The position numbers were made by a program, and so were the translations under genes. Positions 42,194 through 49,557 of a DNA stretch of 64,000 nucleotides are shown here, piece by piece; position 1 is the stretch's first letter; the number at the start of each line of letters is the position of its first letter. The DNA comes from Alicyclobacillus mali (GTDB lineage Bacteria > Bacillota > Bacilli > Alicyclobacillales > Alicyclobacillaceae). The notes beneath the pieces were generated by a model, which worked only from the letters and a program-made list of their open reading frames with translations, did no database searches and was not told the DNA's origin. Location: assembly GCF_017329565.1 (NCBI RefSeq), contig NZ_JAFMTT010000015.1. One strand, 5' to 3'.

Positions 42194-42618
42194 GGCGTCG
42201 TCGGGCGCAGTCCGGCCAGAAAGGCCATTCCGCTCGACACAGCGATGGGCAAAAGAAGCAGCCATGCGATGTGAGCCGGGATGTTGCCAATCAGGAATAT
42301 GCCCATGGAAATCCCCATGAACACCTCCATCATGAGTTCGGACATTTCGAGGAGCGAGCGCGGGCGAAGCGCCATCACACCCGCCAGGCAGCCCAGTGCG
42401 GCGGCTGCCGCCCCTCCCAATGCTTTGCTGCGGCAGGCGAGTTCCACGGCGAGCTGCACGGCGAAGGTCAGGCGCATCAGATGAGCGGGGGAAACACGCC
42501 ACCCCGCGAGCGGAACTCGGCCAAACCTTCGCGCGCTCTGGAACACAGCCCAGCTCTCCATCCACAGGACGCACAACACCACCGCGAACAGCAACAGACA
42601 TCCCTCCTGGTCATGCAT
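42190..42618 (-). CDS. Hypothetical multi-pass membrane protein
   Basis: I do not recognise this 142-residue protein. It has three to four hydrophobic helices (LLLFAVVLCVLWMESWAVF, LGGAAAAALGCLAGVMAL, FMGISMGIFLIGNIPAHIAWLLLLPIAVSSG) and few charges. The start ATG 42618 follows CCAGGAGGGATGT. Its end overlaps the Pit gene end by four bases, and the strong ribosome site supports real translation. Confidence 0.6.
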   Translation of the reverse strand: MHDQEGCLLLFAVVLCVLWMESWAVFQSARRFGRVPLAGWRVSPAHLMRLTFAVQLAVELACRSKALGGAAAAALGCLAGVMALRPRSLLEMSELMMEVFMGISMGIFLIGNIPAHIAWLLLLPIAVSSGMAFLAGLRPTTP

Positions 42619-42653
42619 ATGTCGCGGCGCTTTGCGCGAGACCCCCTTGCTTT

Positions 42654-42681
42654 GCGGACGGGAAGCCCTGTGCTACACTGA
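42654..42681 (+). promoter_or_regulatory. Possible promoter of metA
   Basis: TTGCGG (42654-42659), 16 bases, TACACT (42676-42681). The match is modest and the leader before metA is only about 70 bases, too short for a SAM riboswitch. Confidence 0.4.
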
Positions 42682-42756
42682 TGGCGTTGCGCTCATGGGT
42701 GCGTGCCGCCGTGCACGCCGAAGAAAGCGCCAAGACGCGGAAAGGTGGGGGTCAGC

Positions 42757-43692
42757 ATGCCCATCAAGGTGCCGGATGATCTGCCCGCGAAAGAAGTTCT
42801 GGCCGCCGAGCAGATCTTCGTCATGGGCTATCAGCGGGCGTTCACGCAGGACATTCGCCCTCTCAAAATCTTGATCCTCAACCTCATGCCCAAAAAAGAG
42901 GTCACCGAGACGCAGCTTCTTCGCCTGCTCGGAAATTCTCCTCTGCAGGTGGAGGTTACGCTTTTGCGCATGCGCTCCCACGTGGCGAAAAATACGTCTG
43001 CGGAACACTTGGAGCTGTTTTATCAGACGTTTGATGAGGTGTCCGAGCAGGCGTTTGACGGCATGATCATCACGGGTGCTCCCGTTGAACATCTTCCCTT
43101 TGAAGAAGTGACATATTGGGACGAGTTGTGCGAGATTCTGGATTGGACGCGATCGGCCGTGACGTCCACGCTGCACATCTGCTGGGGAGCGCAGGCAGGT
43201 TTGTACCGGCATTACGGCATTCCAAAGCGCCCGTTGCCCGAGAAATGTTTCGGGGTGTTCGAGCACACGGTGGAGCTCCGCTGCGACTTGACGCGAGGAT
43301 TTGACGATGTCTTTCTCGCGCCGCATTCGCGCCATACGGACGTCGCCATCGAAGACGTGGCGAGGGTGCCTGAGCTGCAGATTTTGTCCACGTCGCCGGG
43401 TGCCGGCCTGTATCTTGCTGCGACGCCGGACGCGAGCCAGATTTTTGTCACTGGGCATCCCGAGTATGACGCGACCACGCTGGCGGAAGAGTACGAACGG
43501 GACGTCCAACGCGGAATGGACATGCAACTGCCCAAGAACTATTTCCCAGGCGATGATCCCTCCCAAACGCCGCTCAATCGCTGGCGCTCGCACGCCAATC
43601 TGCTGTTTGCGAACTGGTTGAACTACTGCGTGTATCAGGTGACACCGTTCGATCTGAGCGGCCGCGTGCGCAAGCGCCAGGCCCAGGTGTGA
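42757..43692 (+). CDS. metAA: Homoserine O-acetyltransferase (MetA family)
   Basis: The enzyme activates homoserine for methionine synthesis. The 311-residue protein has catalytic Cys142 (ICWGAQAGLY), the His-Glu pair in VTGHPEYD (His234, Glu236), and the NLMPKKEVTE substrate motif. Position 111 is Glu (APVEHLPFEEV); in characterised MetA proteins Glu111 selects acetyl-CoA and Gly111 succinyl-CoA, so O-acetylhomoserine is the expected product. ATG 42757 follows AGGTGGGGGTC. It is followed by a short terminator-like hairpin. Confidence 0.94.
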   Translation: MPIKVPDDLPAKEVLAAEQIFVMGYQRAFTQDIRPLKILILNLMPKKEVTETQLLRLLGNSPLQVEVTLLRMRSHVAKNTSAEHLELFYQTFDEVSEQAFDGMIITGAPVEHLPFEEVTYWDELCEILDWTRSAVTSTLHICWGAQAGLYRHYGIPKRPLPEKCFGVFEHTVELRCDLTRGFDDVFLAPHSRHTDVAIEDVARVPELQILSTSPGAGLYLAATPDASQIFVTGHPEYDATTLAEEYERDVQRGMDMQLPKNYFPGDDPSQTPLNRWRSHANLLFANWLNYCVYQVTPFDLSGRVRKRQAQV

Positions 43693-43710
43693 CGATTTCG
43701 ACATCCTGCT

Positions 43711-43740
43711 GCGTGGATCGACAAAATCGCCACGATTTTG
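43711..43740 (+). terminator. Probable terminator after metA
   Basis: CGTGG (43712-43716) pairs with CCACG (43730-43734), with inner GAT/ATC pairs, followed by ATTTTG. Confidence 0.5.
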
Positions 43741-43826
43741 CCCAGATTGGACCGCGATCGCGTCTGCCGAACGTCGTATAATGGTGGGCGTTGGTGTTTG
43801 GCTGTCGTTTGGGGTAGGGGGTTCAT

Positions 43827-44159
43827 ATGCCAGAACAGGGACAGACAACGGACCTCGTCGAACATCTGCGAAAAAAGATGATGGAGCGCGCGGCGGAGGC
43901 TGGCAGTCTGCAGGACAGTGAGGTCATTCGGCTCAGTCAACTCTTGGATCTTCATCTTGTCGCGCTGATGCGCCCGCGCGCCGCGCAGGCGGAGGACGCG
44001 CAACGGCCGTGCATGAGCGACCTTCCGCCCGCGGCTGGCGAGGGGCGGAGGCTGAATCCCTCGTGGATTCGCTTGCATCGGAGGCGCTTTCCAGGTCGTC
44101 GGCCACGCGCTGGACACGACCGGATGGTCCTAGTTCGGACATTGACGCGCTCGCGATGA
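43827..44159 (+). CDS. Spo0E-like sporulation regulatory protein with atypical C-terminus
   Basis: Residues about 8-50 (LVEHLRKKMMERAAEAG ... DSEVIRLSQLLDLHLV) match the Spo0E aspartyl-phosphate phosphatase fold of two antiparallel helices, with the SQxLD signature as SQLLD. Such proteins dephosphorylate Spo0A-P. ATG 43827 follows GTAGGGGG; a perfect TATAAT lies at 43777-43782. The total of 110 residues is long for the family, and residues after about 52 are basic and less codon-biased than the overlapping frame two bases on, suggesting a frameshift or a non-conserved tail. Confidence 0.7.
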   Translation: MPEQGQTTDLVEHLRKKMMERAAEAGSLQDSEVIRLSQLLDLHLVALMRPRAAQAEDAQRPCMSDLPPAAGEGRRLNPSWIRLHRRRFPGRRPRAGHDRMVLVRTLTRSR

Positions 44160-44221
44160 ACCGGTAGGCTGTCTAAAGAGTCCATTGGACAGATGTTCGC
44201 GGCAAAGGATGTGCAGCGGCT

Positions 44222-45037
44222 GTGCACTCGTATTGGTTCTTCATCGGCTCCTTTCCGGTTCGCTCATACAGCACCATTTTCGCGCTCGCGTTTTTGCTCG
44301 GCTTGGGCGTGACGCTGTATCTCGCAAAAATCCGAGGCAATCCGGGGGACGCGGACCACTGGTGGGGCCTGGCGCCGTGGCTTCTGGTCGGCGGCATTGT
44401 CGGCGCCCGATTTTGGCAGGTCTTCTTCTTTGATTGGGGCTACTACTCGGCACACCCAGGTCAAATCGTCCAGGTGTGGAACGGAGGCCTGTCGATTCAG
44501 GGCGGGATCGCCGGTGCATTGGTTGCCGCCATCTGGTACCTTCGTCGGCATCGGCTCAGCTTCCTACATTTTGCGGACATCGCCACACCCGGCATTCTTT
44601 TGGGACAGAGCATCGGCCGGGACGCCGACTTCATGAACGGAAGTGCATTTGGCGCGCCGACGCACCAAGGGTTTGGCGAGGTCTATCCGCCGGGCACGCT
44701 GGCGTACGAGACGTACGGCAAGCAGCCGCTCTGGCCCGCGGTGACGTGGGAGGGCATGGTGGATGTCGCGCTGTTTGCGCTGCTGTTTGTGATCCTGCAG
44801 CGGAAAAAGGGTTGGCCGCTCGGCTTTCCGTTCGTCTACTACCTCGTGACGTACAACGTGTGTCGCTTCTTCCTGGAGATGTTGCGCGGAGACTCGCCGC
44901 GCGGCGTATTCGGCTGGGATGCCGCGCAGTGGACGGCGCTCGCGTCGGTGGTCGTCGGAATTGCACTCGGGATTTGGGTATTCCTAAAGGAGAAGCGAAA
45001 AACGCCGCTTTGCGTTCAGGAAGCAAAGGGCGAATAA
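44222..45037 (+). CDS. lgt: Prolipoprotein diacylglyceryl transferase family protein (divergent Lgt)
   Basis: Lgt transfers diacylglycerol from phosphatidylglycerol to the lipobox Cys of prelipoproteins. The 271-residue protein has seven hydrophobic helices and the family layout (VRSYSTIFALAFLLG, GGIVGARFW, WNGGLSIQGGIAGAL, IGRDADFMNGSAFG, YNVCRFFLEMLRGD). Arg133 of the signature is kept, but Asp136 stands where E. coli has essential Asn146, and Gln93 where it has His103. It may be a functional thermophile variant or a paralogue. GTG 44222 lies about 12 bases after AAAGGA, a weak site. Confidence 0.82.
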   Translation: MHSYWFFIGSFPVRSYSTIFALAFLLGLGVTLYLAKIRGNPGDADHWWGLAPWLLVGGIVGARFWQVFFFDWGYYSAHPGQIVQVWNGGLSIQGGIAGALVAAIWYLRRHRLSFLHFADIATPGILLGQSIGRDADFMNGSAFGAPTHQGFGEVYPPGTLAYETYGKQPLWPAVTWEGMVDVALFALLFVILQRKKGWPLGFPFVYYLVTYNVCRFFLEMLRGDSPRGVFGWDAAQWTALASVVVGIALGIWVFLKEKRKTPLCVQEAKGE

Positions 45038-45077
45038 ACAGGGCGGTGCACCTGGAAGCAGGCGCATCGCCCTGTTT
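45036..45077. terminator. Bidirectional terminator between lgt and ppx
   Basis: AAACAGGGCG (45036-45045) pairs perfectly with CGCCCTGTTT (45068-45077). Because the ends are A- and T-rich, it can serve transcripts from both convergent genes. Confidence 0.75.
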
Positions 45078-45106
45078 CAGTTGGCGCTCGGCCTGGCGTT
45101 CGGCCG

Positions 45107-46591
45107 TCAGGGAGCAGAGCGAAGCACCGCGGAACCGGACTCGCGGAAGGTGCACGTGATCTGAAGCGCTTTGCGGAGGTCCTCGGCCACCTTGGCATCC
45201 GCCGTGTCTTCCGCGATGTCCTGCAGCCTGCGGCTGGTTTCAATCTGAATCTCGCCGCCCTTGATCCTGGAGACCTCGTGCGGTTCAATGCCCAGTTCCA
45301 GGGCGAGCCACCTCGACAGGCGAAGCAAAAGGGACAGCTTCTTTGCCCGCGGGTCTCGATGATCGAACCGGACGACCTGAGCCACGAGCTGCCATTCCAT
45401 CGGCCGGAGCCCGTACAGATCCGAGTGTAGGATGAGGTACGCGGCGTGATCGCGCCATCGCTCGGGATGGACGAACGCTCCCGCGCCTTCGAGCTGCGCC
45501 GCGGTCCACAGCACCATTCTGTCGCTCGCATCGAGGTTGAGCCGGGAAGCGAGTTGTGCGCTGAGGCGCATGGCCATGTCGGCGACCGCGCCTGCGGCGG
45601 CGCGATCGATGCGAAAGTGGCGCTGGAAATTCCGGACGCTGAACTCGAGGACGGACGGCACCACCGGTTGGACGGTCCCGAGCAATCGTTCAAACAGCAG
45701 TCCTTCGCGAATGCCGCATCGGCTGACGAACAGCGAAGGGGGCTTCAGGGTGCGCACGAACGTCGCCAGAACGGCCAGCCCCGTGGTGATAATTTCCGCC
45801 CGGTGTTTGGCGATGCCTTTCATTTTGCGCCGCTTGGTGACGCTCATTTGCTGAAGTTGCTTCAGCTTGACGTCCACATACGATGCGGGAAGTTCGAAGC
45901 CGTGCAGCCGCGGCGTTTTCCGATGGGTCTCCGCCAGATACAGCTTTGCCAGCGCCCGCGCGGTTCCGCCGAGTCCGATGAGCGGAAGGAGTTCGCCTTC
46001 CTGCACCCAGGTGTGGTCGTGAAGCGCCTCGGCGGCGCAATCGCTTGCCATCTTTACGCACGTCTGTTCTCCGAATCGGCCGAACATCTCGCGCAGATTG
46101 AGAGCGCCGTACGGCAGGCTGGCGGCCCGCACAAGTGCGCGATTGCGCATGATGGCGATCTCGCTCGACGCTCCGCCGATATCGAAAATGACCGCATGGT
46201 GAAGAGGCATGGTGTTGACCACGCCGAGGAACCCGTAGCGGGCTTCCTCTTCGCCGGTGAGCACGCGGAAGCGGAGACCAGTGTCCCGCTCGATTCTCGC
46301 CTTCACGTCATCGCCGTTCTCGGCCTGGCGGAGCGCCGCCGTCGCAACAGGCATCCACTCGGCGACGTCGTGCAGCGCACCTTGGCGTACAAACTGGCGC
46401 AGACAGGAAATGGCGCGTTCAACGCTGGCTTCCGTTAAGCGTCGCTGGCCCGTCATGCCTTCGGCCAGCCGCACATTCTGTTTGACTTCGTACACAGGGC
46501 GATACGACTCCTCGTCGATCTCGAAAATCGACATTCTGCACGAATTCGATCCGAGGTCGACGATGGCCACGCGATTCGACATCGATTCCAC
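45107..46591 (-). CDS. ppx: Exopolyphosphatase / pppGpp phosphohydrolase (Ppx/GppA family)
   Basis: The 494-residue protein of the ASKHA fold has VAIVDLGSNSCRM near its start, the catalytic GEEEARYGFLGV, the phosphate loop VIFDIGGASSEIAI, GLGGTARALAKLY, and a C-terminal HD-like helical extension. Such enzymes degrade polyphosphate or pppGpp; which is used here cannot be told. GTG 46591 is the longest start; ATG 46582 (MSNRVAIVDLG) is also possible. It is convergent with lgt. Confidence 0.9.
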   Translation of the reverse strand: MESMSNRVAIVDLGSNSCRMSIFEIDEESYRPVYEVKQNVRLAEGMTGQRRLTEASVERAISCLRQFVRQGALHDVAEWMPVATAALRQAENGDDVKARIERDTGLRFRVLTGEEEARYGFLGVVNTMPLHHAVIFDIGGASSEIAIMRNRALVRAASLPYGALNLREMFGRFGEQTCVKMASDCAAEALHDHTWVQEGELLPLIGLGGTARALAKLYLAETHRKTPRLHGFELPASYVDVKLKQLQQMSVTKRRKMKGIAKHRAEIITTGLAVLATFVRTLKPPSLFVSRCGIREGLLFERLLGTVQPVVPSVLEFSVRNFQRHFRIDRAAAGAVADMAMRLSAQLASRLNLDASDRMVLWTAAQLEGAGAFVHPERWRDHAAYLILHSDLYGLRPMEWQLVAQVVRFDHRDPRAKKLSLLLRLSRWLALELGIEPHEVSRIKGGEIQIETSRRLQDIAEDTADAKVAEDLRKALQITCTFRESGSAVLRSAP

Positions 46592-46694
46592 TCACATCCA
46601 CAGCTTGGCGATTTGACTTCATTTCAATCCAATGTACAGCCTCTCGGTCGCGATCGCAACGCCAGGCGAGTCAAGATTTGGCGCGCTTTATGGG

Positions 46695-46723
46695 GCATAC
46701 GGCTGAATGGCCCGGTCACACTA
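46695..46723 (+). promoter_or_regulatory. Sigma-G-like promoter of the SASP gene
   Basis: GCATA (46695-46699), 17 bases, CACACTA (46717-46723), which agrees with the forespore pattern GHATR ... CATNHTA at all but one position. SASP genes are classic sigma-G targets. Confidence 0.6.
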
Positions 46724-46760
46724 CAGGTGTCATCACCACCACATAAGGAGGGCATGAAAG

Positions 46761-46961
46761 ATGGCAAACAACTCGGGTAGCAATCGCACACTGGTTCCGC
46801 AGGCGTCGAACGCGCTGGATCAGATGAAGTACGAAATTGCGACGGAGTTTGGGGTCAACCTTGGCCCGGAGACCACCTCGCGTCAGAACGGCTCGGTGGG
46901 TGGCGAGATCACGAAGCGCCTTGTGGCGTACGCTGAGCAGAGCCTCGCAGGCCGCGCGTAA
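46761..46961 (+). CDS. Alpha/beta-type small acid-soluble spore protein (SASP)
   Basis: SASPs coat and protect DNA in dormant spores and are degraded by the GPR protease on germination. The 66-residue protein has the GPR cleavage region MKYEIATEFGV and the C-terminal DNA-binding block GGEITKRLVAYAEQSLAG with the conserved Gly residues. The ATG follows TAAGGAGGGCATGAAAG. A sigma-G-like promoter lies upstream and a terminator downstream. Confidence 0.97.
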   Translation: MANNSGSNRTLVPQASNALDQMKYEIATEFGVNLGPETTSRQNGSVGGEITKRLVAYAEQSLAGRA

Positions 46962-46979
46962 CGGCCATTGAAGACAGAC

Positions 46980-47010
46980 GAGCTGCCAACGTCCCGTTGG
47001 CAGCTCGCTT
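46980..47010. terminator. Terminator between the SASP and HAD genes
   Basis: GAGCTGCCAACG (46980-46991) pairs perfectly with CGTTGGCAGCTC (46995-47006) across a three-base loop, then GCTTC. The genes converge here, so it may act in both directions. Confidence 0.75.
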
Positions 47011-47678
47011 CATGGTGTGCGGATGGAGGAGAGGAGCGCGGGCAGATCCGCCATGGAGCGGATGACCGCCCGCGGCGAACGCCCATACGGGAGTGCCCGG
47101 GAGCCGGATCGGCTGAGGAGACAGGCGCGAAATCCAAAGTGTTCCGCGGCCGCGGCATCCCAGTCATTGCTTGAGACGAAGAGCACGTCGCGCTTTTCCA
47201 CTCGGAGGGTTTGAAGCGCGTGCTGATAAGCCCGGCGCGCAGGCTTGTAGGTCCGGACGGGATCCACGCTCACGACGTGATGGAAGGCGAACAAGAGGCC
47301 GCGCGCGGCGAGCGCGGCTTGCAGCGCGCGCAGTGTGCCATTGGACAGGATGGCGAGCCGTTCTCCCCGGAGTTTCTCGAGACCCTCCGCGACGTCGGAA
47401 AACACAGGCAGGTCATCCTGCGCGCGGGCGATTCGCTCGACGGCCGGCGCATCCAGGCGCCCCTGCAAGACGTGTGCGACGGCGTCGAGCGTCAAGCGGT
47501 CGAAGTCGCGGTAGGCCTCGGTGAGCGCCGCGTGCCACGCCAGCCGAAGCTGGGTATCGCGAATCTCATTCGCCAGCCGAGCGGCCTCGTCAGCGGGGAC
47601 ATCTTCCTGTGCCAGGGCGTGTGCGATGCCGCCGTGCCAATCAAGCAGTGTTCCGTACGCATCAAACAGGATGAGCAC
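47010..47678 (-). CDS. HAD superfamily hydrolase, haloacid dehalogenase type II
   Basis: The 222-residue protein has the HAD motifs in order: nucleophile Asp in LILFDAYGTLLDW, Thr/Ser in LAILSNGTLRAL, Lys in TYKPARRAYQ, and the acidic motif IV replaced by the type II form VSSNDWDAAAAEHFGF, as in L-2-haloacid dehalogenases. The actual substrate is uncertain. GTG 47678 is seven bases after AAGGAGG and starts just before motif I; ATG 47702, overlapping the queE stop, would add eight residues. It follows queE on the same strand. Confidence 0.88.
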   Translation of the reverse strand: MLILFDAYGTLLDWHGGIAHALAQEDVPADEAARLANEIRDTQLRLAWHAALTEAYRDFDRLTLDAVAHVLQGRLDAPAVERIARAQDDLPVFSDVAEGLEKLRGERLAILSNGTLRALQAALAARGLLFAFHHVVSVDPVRTYKPARRAYQHALQTLRVEKRDVLFVSSNDWDAAAAEHFGFRACLLSRSGSRALPYGRSPRAVIRSMADLPALLSSIRTP

Positions 47679-47701
47679 AATCCGGCCTCCTTCTTGCTGC
47701 A

Positions 47702-48475
47702 TTACACCCCGCGCGCGCTCGGATCCCAGATGACTTTGTGAAGCTGCAGGTTCAGCTTCACGTCGCGCAGGCGATGTTTCAGGATGAGCGCCACGAGATC
47801 CCGAGGCGGCATGGTTTCCCACACCGGGCTCATCAGGATGGTCGCTCGCGTGGGATACGCCTGCACGACTTCAAGCGCGCGCGCGAAGTCGAGTTCGTTC
47901 GCGATCACGAATTTCACCTCGTCTCGCTCGGACAAAGACGTCAGGTGTTCGCCGATCATGCGGCTCTCTTCTCCGCTCGCGGGCAGCTTGTAGTCGACGA
48001 TGAACCGCACCACCTCGCGCAGCCGCTCCGAGGCGTCGCGAAACCGGACGTACGGGCGCACGTCGATGGCGCCGTTCGTCTCGATGTGCACGTCTCGAAC
48101 CCACTCGATACCCGCGATGGCCTCGATGAGCAATTGCGACTTGTGCCGATGGATGAGGGGTTCGCCGCCCGTGAGGCACACGTTTGGCCAACCAAATGCC
48201 TCGACGCGCTCGGCGATCTCCCGAAGCGTCGCGTGAAACGCCGGGCGCTCCGGCGCATAGCTGTACGGCGTGTCACACCACGTGCAGCGCAGGTTGCAGT
48301 GAAATACCCGCACGAAGGTCGTGGGGAAGCCCGCGCGCGTACCTTCGCCCTCGACGGTCTCGAAGATCTCGACCATGGGCAGCGAAATCTGGCCGGGATC
48401 GCCCCGCTTCGCCTCTTCGTAGGCGCCTTCCCACGGCGCGCGGATGGAAGCCACGTCCACCTTCACGACATCCAC
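47702..48475 (-). CDS. queE: 7-carboxy-7-deazaguanine synthase QueE
   Basis: QueE is a radical-SAM enzyme that contracts carboxytetrahydropterin to CDG in the queuosine (preQ0) pathway. The 257-residue protein has the cluster-binding Cys60, Cys64 and Cys67 (HCNLRCTWCDT), the FETVEGEGTRAG substrate loop and the TGGEP SAM motif. It overlaps queD by 13 bases, so the two form a translationally coupled unit. queC and queF are outside the window. Confidence 0.95.
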   Translation of the reverse strand: MDVVKVDVASIRAPWEGAYEEAKRGDPGQISLPMVEIFETVEGEGTRAGFPTTFVRVFHCNLRCTWCDTPYSYAPERPAFHATLREIAERVEAFGWPNVCLTGGEPLIHRHKSQLLIEAIAGIEWVRDVHIETNGAIDVRPYVRFRDASERLREVVRFIVDYKLPASGEESRMIGEHLTSLSERDEVKFVIANELDFARALEVVQAYPTRATILMSPVWETMPPRDLVALILKHRLRDVKLNLQLHKVIWDPSARGV

Positions 48476-48939
48476 GCCCGATCCAGCGAGGCTCGGCTCG
48501 TCGGCGTCTCATACAGCTCGAGCCGCTCCAGTCTCACGTCGCGATCCCGCCCGTGCGCCTCCAGCGCGCGGTCCAGTTCCTCCCACATCCACACAATCAT
48601 ATTCTCCGCCGTCGTGTTCATCGGCGGCAGCACCTCGTTCAGATACTGGTGGTCCAGCCGGCGCTTGATCACGTCCTCGAACACGCGCTTCAAGTCGCCA
48701 AAGTCCACGACGATGCCGATGTCGTTCACGCGCCCGCTCACGGTGATGACGAGCTTGTACGTGTGACCGTGAAGATTGGCGCACTTGCCGTCGTAGGCGT
48801 GAAGATGATGTGCCGCGTCAAACGTGAATTCTTTCGTCACGGCCACGCGGCGGTCGTGATATTTCAACTGTGATCTGTCGATGTCGGAGCCGAGCACCTG
48901 CAGGCGGCTCGGGATTCCATACGCGTTCACGCGTCTCAC
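48463..48939 (-). CDS. queD: 6-carboxy-5,6,7,8-tetrahydropterin synthase QueD
   Basis: QueD converts dihydroneopterin triphosphate to 6-carboxytetrahydropterin, the QueE substrate. The 158-residue protein has the zinc-binding His in FDAAHHLHAY and NLHGHTYKL, catalytic Cys in DGKCANLHGH, and a C-terminal Glu in LYETPTS. The N-terminus (about 25 residues) is longer than usual, RLQVLGSDIDRSQLKYHDRR preceding the core. The start follows GCGAGGAGTGAGACGC. A hairpin lies in the leader. Confidence 0.94.
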   Translation of the reverse strand: MRRVNAYGIPSRLQVLGSDIDRSQLKYHDRRVAVTKEFTFDAAHHLHAYDGKCANLHGHTYKLVITVSGRVNDIGIVVDFGDLKRVFEDVIKRRLDHQYLNEVLPPMNTTAENMIVWMWEELDRALEAHGRDRDVRLERLELYETPTSRASLDRAWMS

Positions 48940-48995
48940 TCCTCGCAGAACTCCCGCGTTGATGACTGACGGCTTGGTTCGTGCTCACATGACAG

Positions 48996-49031
48996 AGGCT
49001 GTCCCACGGGCGGATGCCCTGGCGACAGCCT
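48996..49031 (-). promoter_or_regulatory. Hairpin in the queD-queE leader
   Basis: AGGCTGTC (48996-49003) and GACAGCCT (49024-49031) form a perfect eight-base stem, with GGGC/GCCC pairs nested in the loop. It is about 55-90 bases upstream of queD. It does not match the preQ1-I or preQ1-II consensus that I know and may be a terminator for the HxlR gene. Confidence 0.35.
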
Positions 49032-49056
49032 GCGCGAAACCCTTGTCTTGTATGCT

Positions 49057-49431
49057 CTACAGTGCACGATCTCGCGATGCGCACTTGTACCGACGCTGAT
49101 ACTCGTCGCAATCCGAGTCGGTGACCCACTCGTCGCCCCATTTTTGCACGGCTTCCATCACCGGGCGAAGCGCCTCGCCCTTCGGCGTCAACTCGTACAC
49201 AATCCGCACGGGTGTCTCCGCGTACACTCGCCGAACGACCAGTCCGGCTCTCTCGAGCTCCTTGAATCGCTCGGCCAACATGCGGTCGCTCATGTTGGGA
49301 ATCATATCCGAGATATCTTTAAAGCGCTTGGGCCCCTCGAGCAAGACGCGAATGATGAGCCCGGTCCAGCGCTTGCCGAGCAACGCAAACGCCCATTCGA
49401 ATCGGGGGCAAATCTGCTCATGGTTGCCCAT
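49057..49431 (-). CDS. HxlR-family winged-helix transcriptional regulator
   Basis: The 124-residue protein has the HxlR domain: CPRFEWAFALLGKRWTGLIIRVLLEG, a winged helix with RFKDISDMIPNMSDRMLAERFKELE and the wing RVYAETPVRIVYELT. These regulators often answer reactive or aromatic compounds. ATG 49431 has AGGGAG nine bases upstream; ATG 49440 is too close to it. It is divergent from cobT with 126 bases between the starts; a link to B12 salvage is not shown. Confidence 0.88.
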   Translation of the reverse strand: MGNHEQICPRFEWAFALLGKRWTGLIIRVLLEGPKRFKDISDMIPNMSDRMLAERFKELERAGLVVRRVYAETPVRIVYELTPKGEALRPVMEAVQKWGDEWVTDSDCDEYQRRYKCASRDRAL

Positions 49432-49557
49432 GACCATCATCTCCCTAACCTATTCTACCACAACTCAAATGAAAGTCGCACGCCATCCGTAGATTTGTTG
49501 CGCAATGCCCTTTCTTCTGGTACATCGGAGGGAGACACCAAGCGGAGGAGTGAGAGG

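Noticed and set aside
42619..42756. SAM or T-box riboswitch upstream of metA
   Set aside because: The leader from the putative start is only about 70 bases, and no S-box or T-box conserved sequence is present.
43741..43782. Complete sigma-A promoter for the Spo0E-like gene
   Set aside because: TATAAT at 43777-43782 is perfect, but the nearest TTGGAC is 24 bases upstream, too far for a -35.
48940..49056. preQ1 riboswitch upstream of queD
   Set aside because: Neither the short pseudoknot consensus of class I nor the class II layout could be seen; only a hairpin is recorded.
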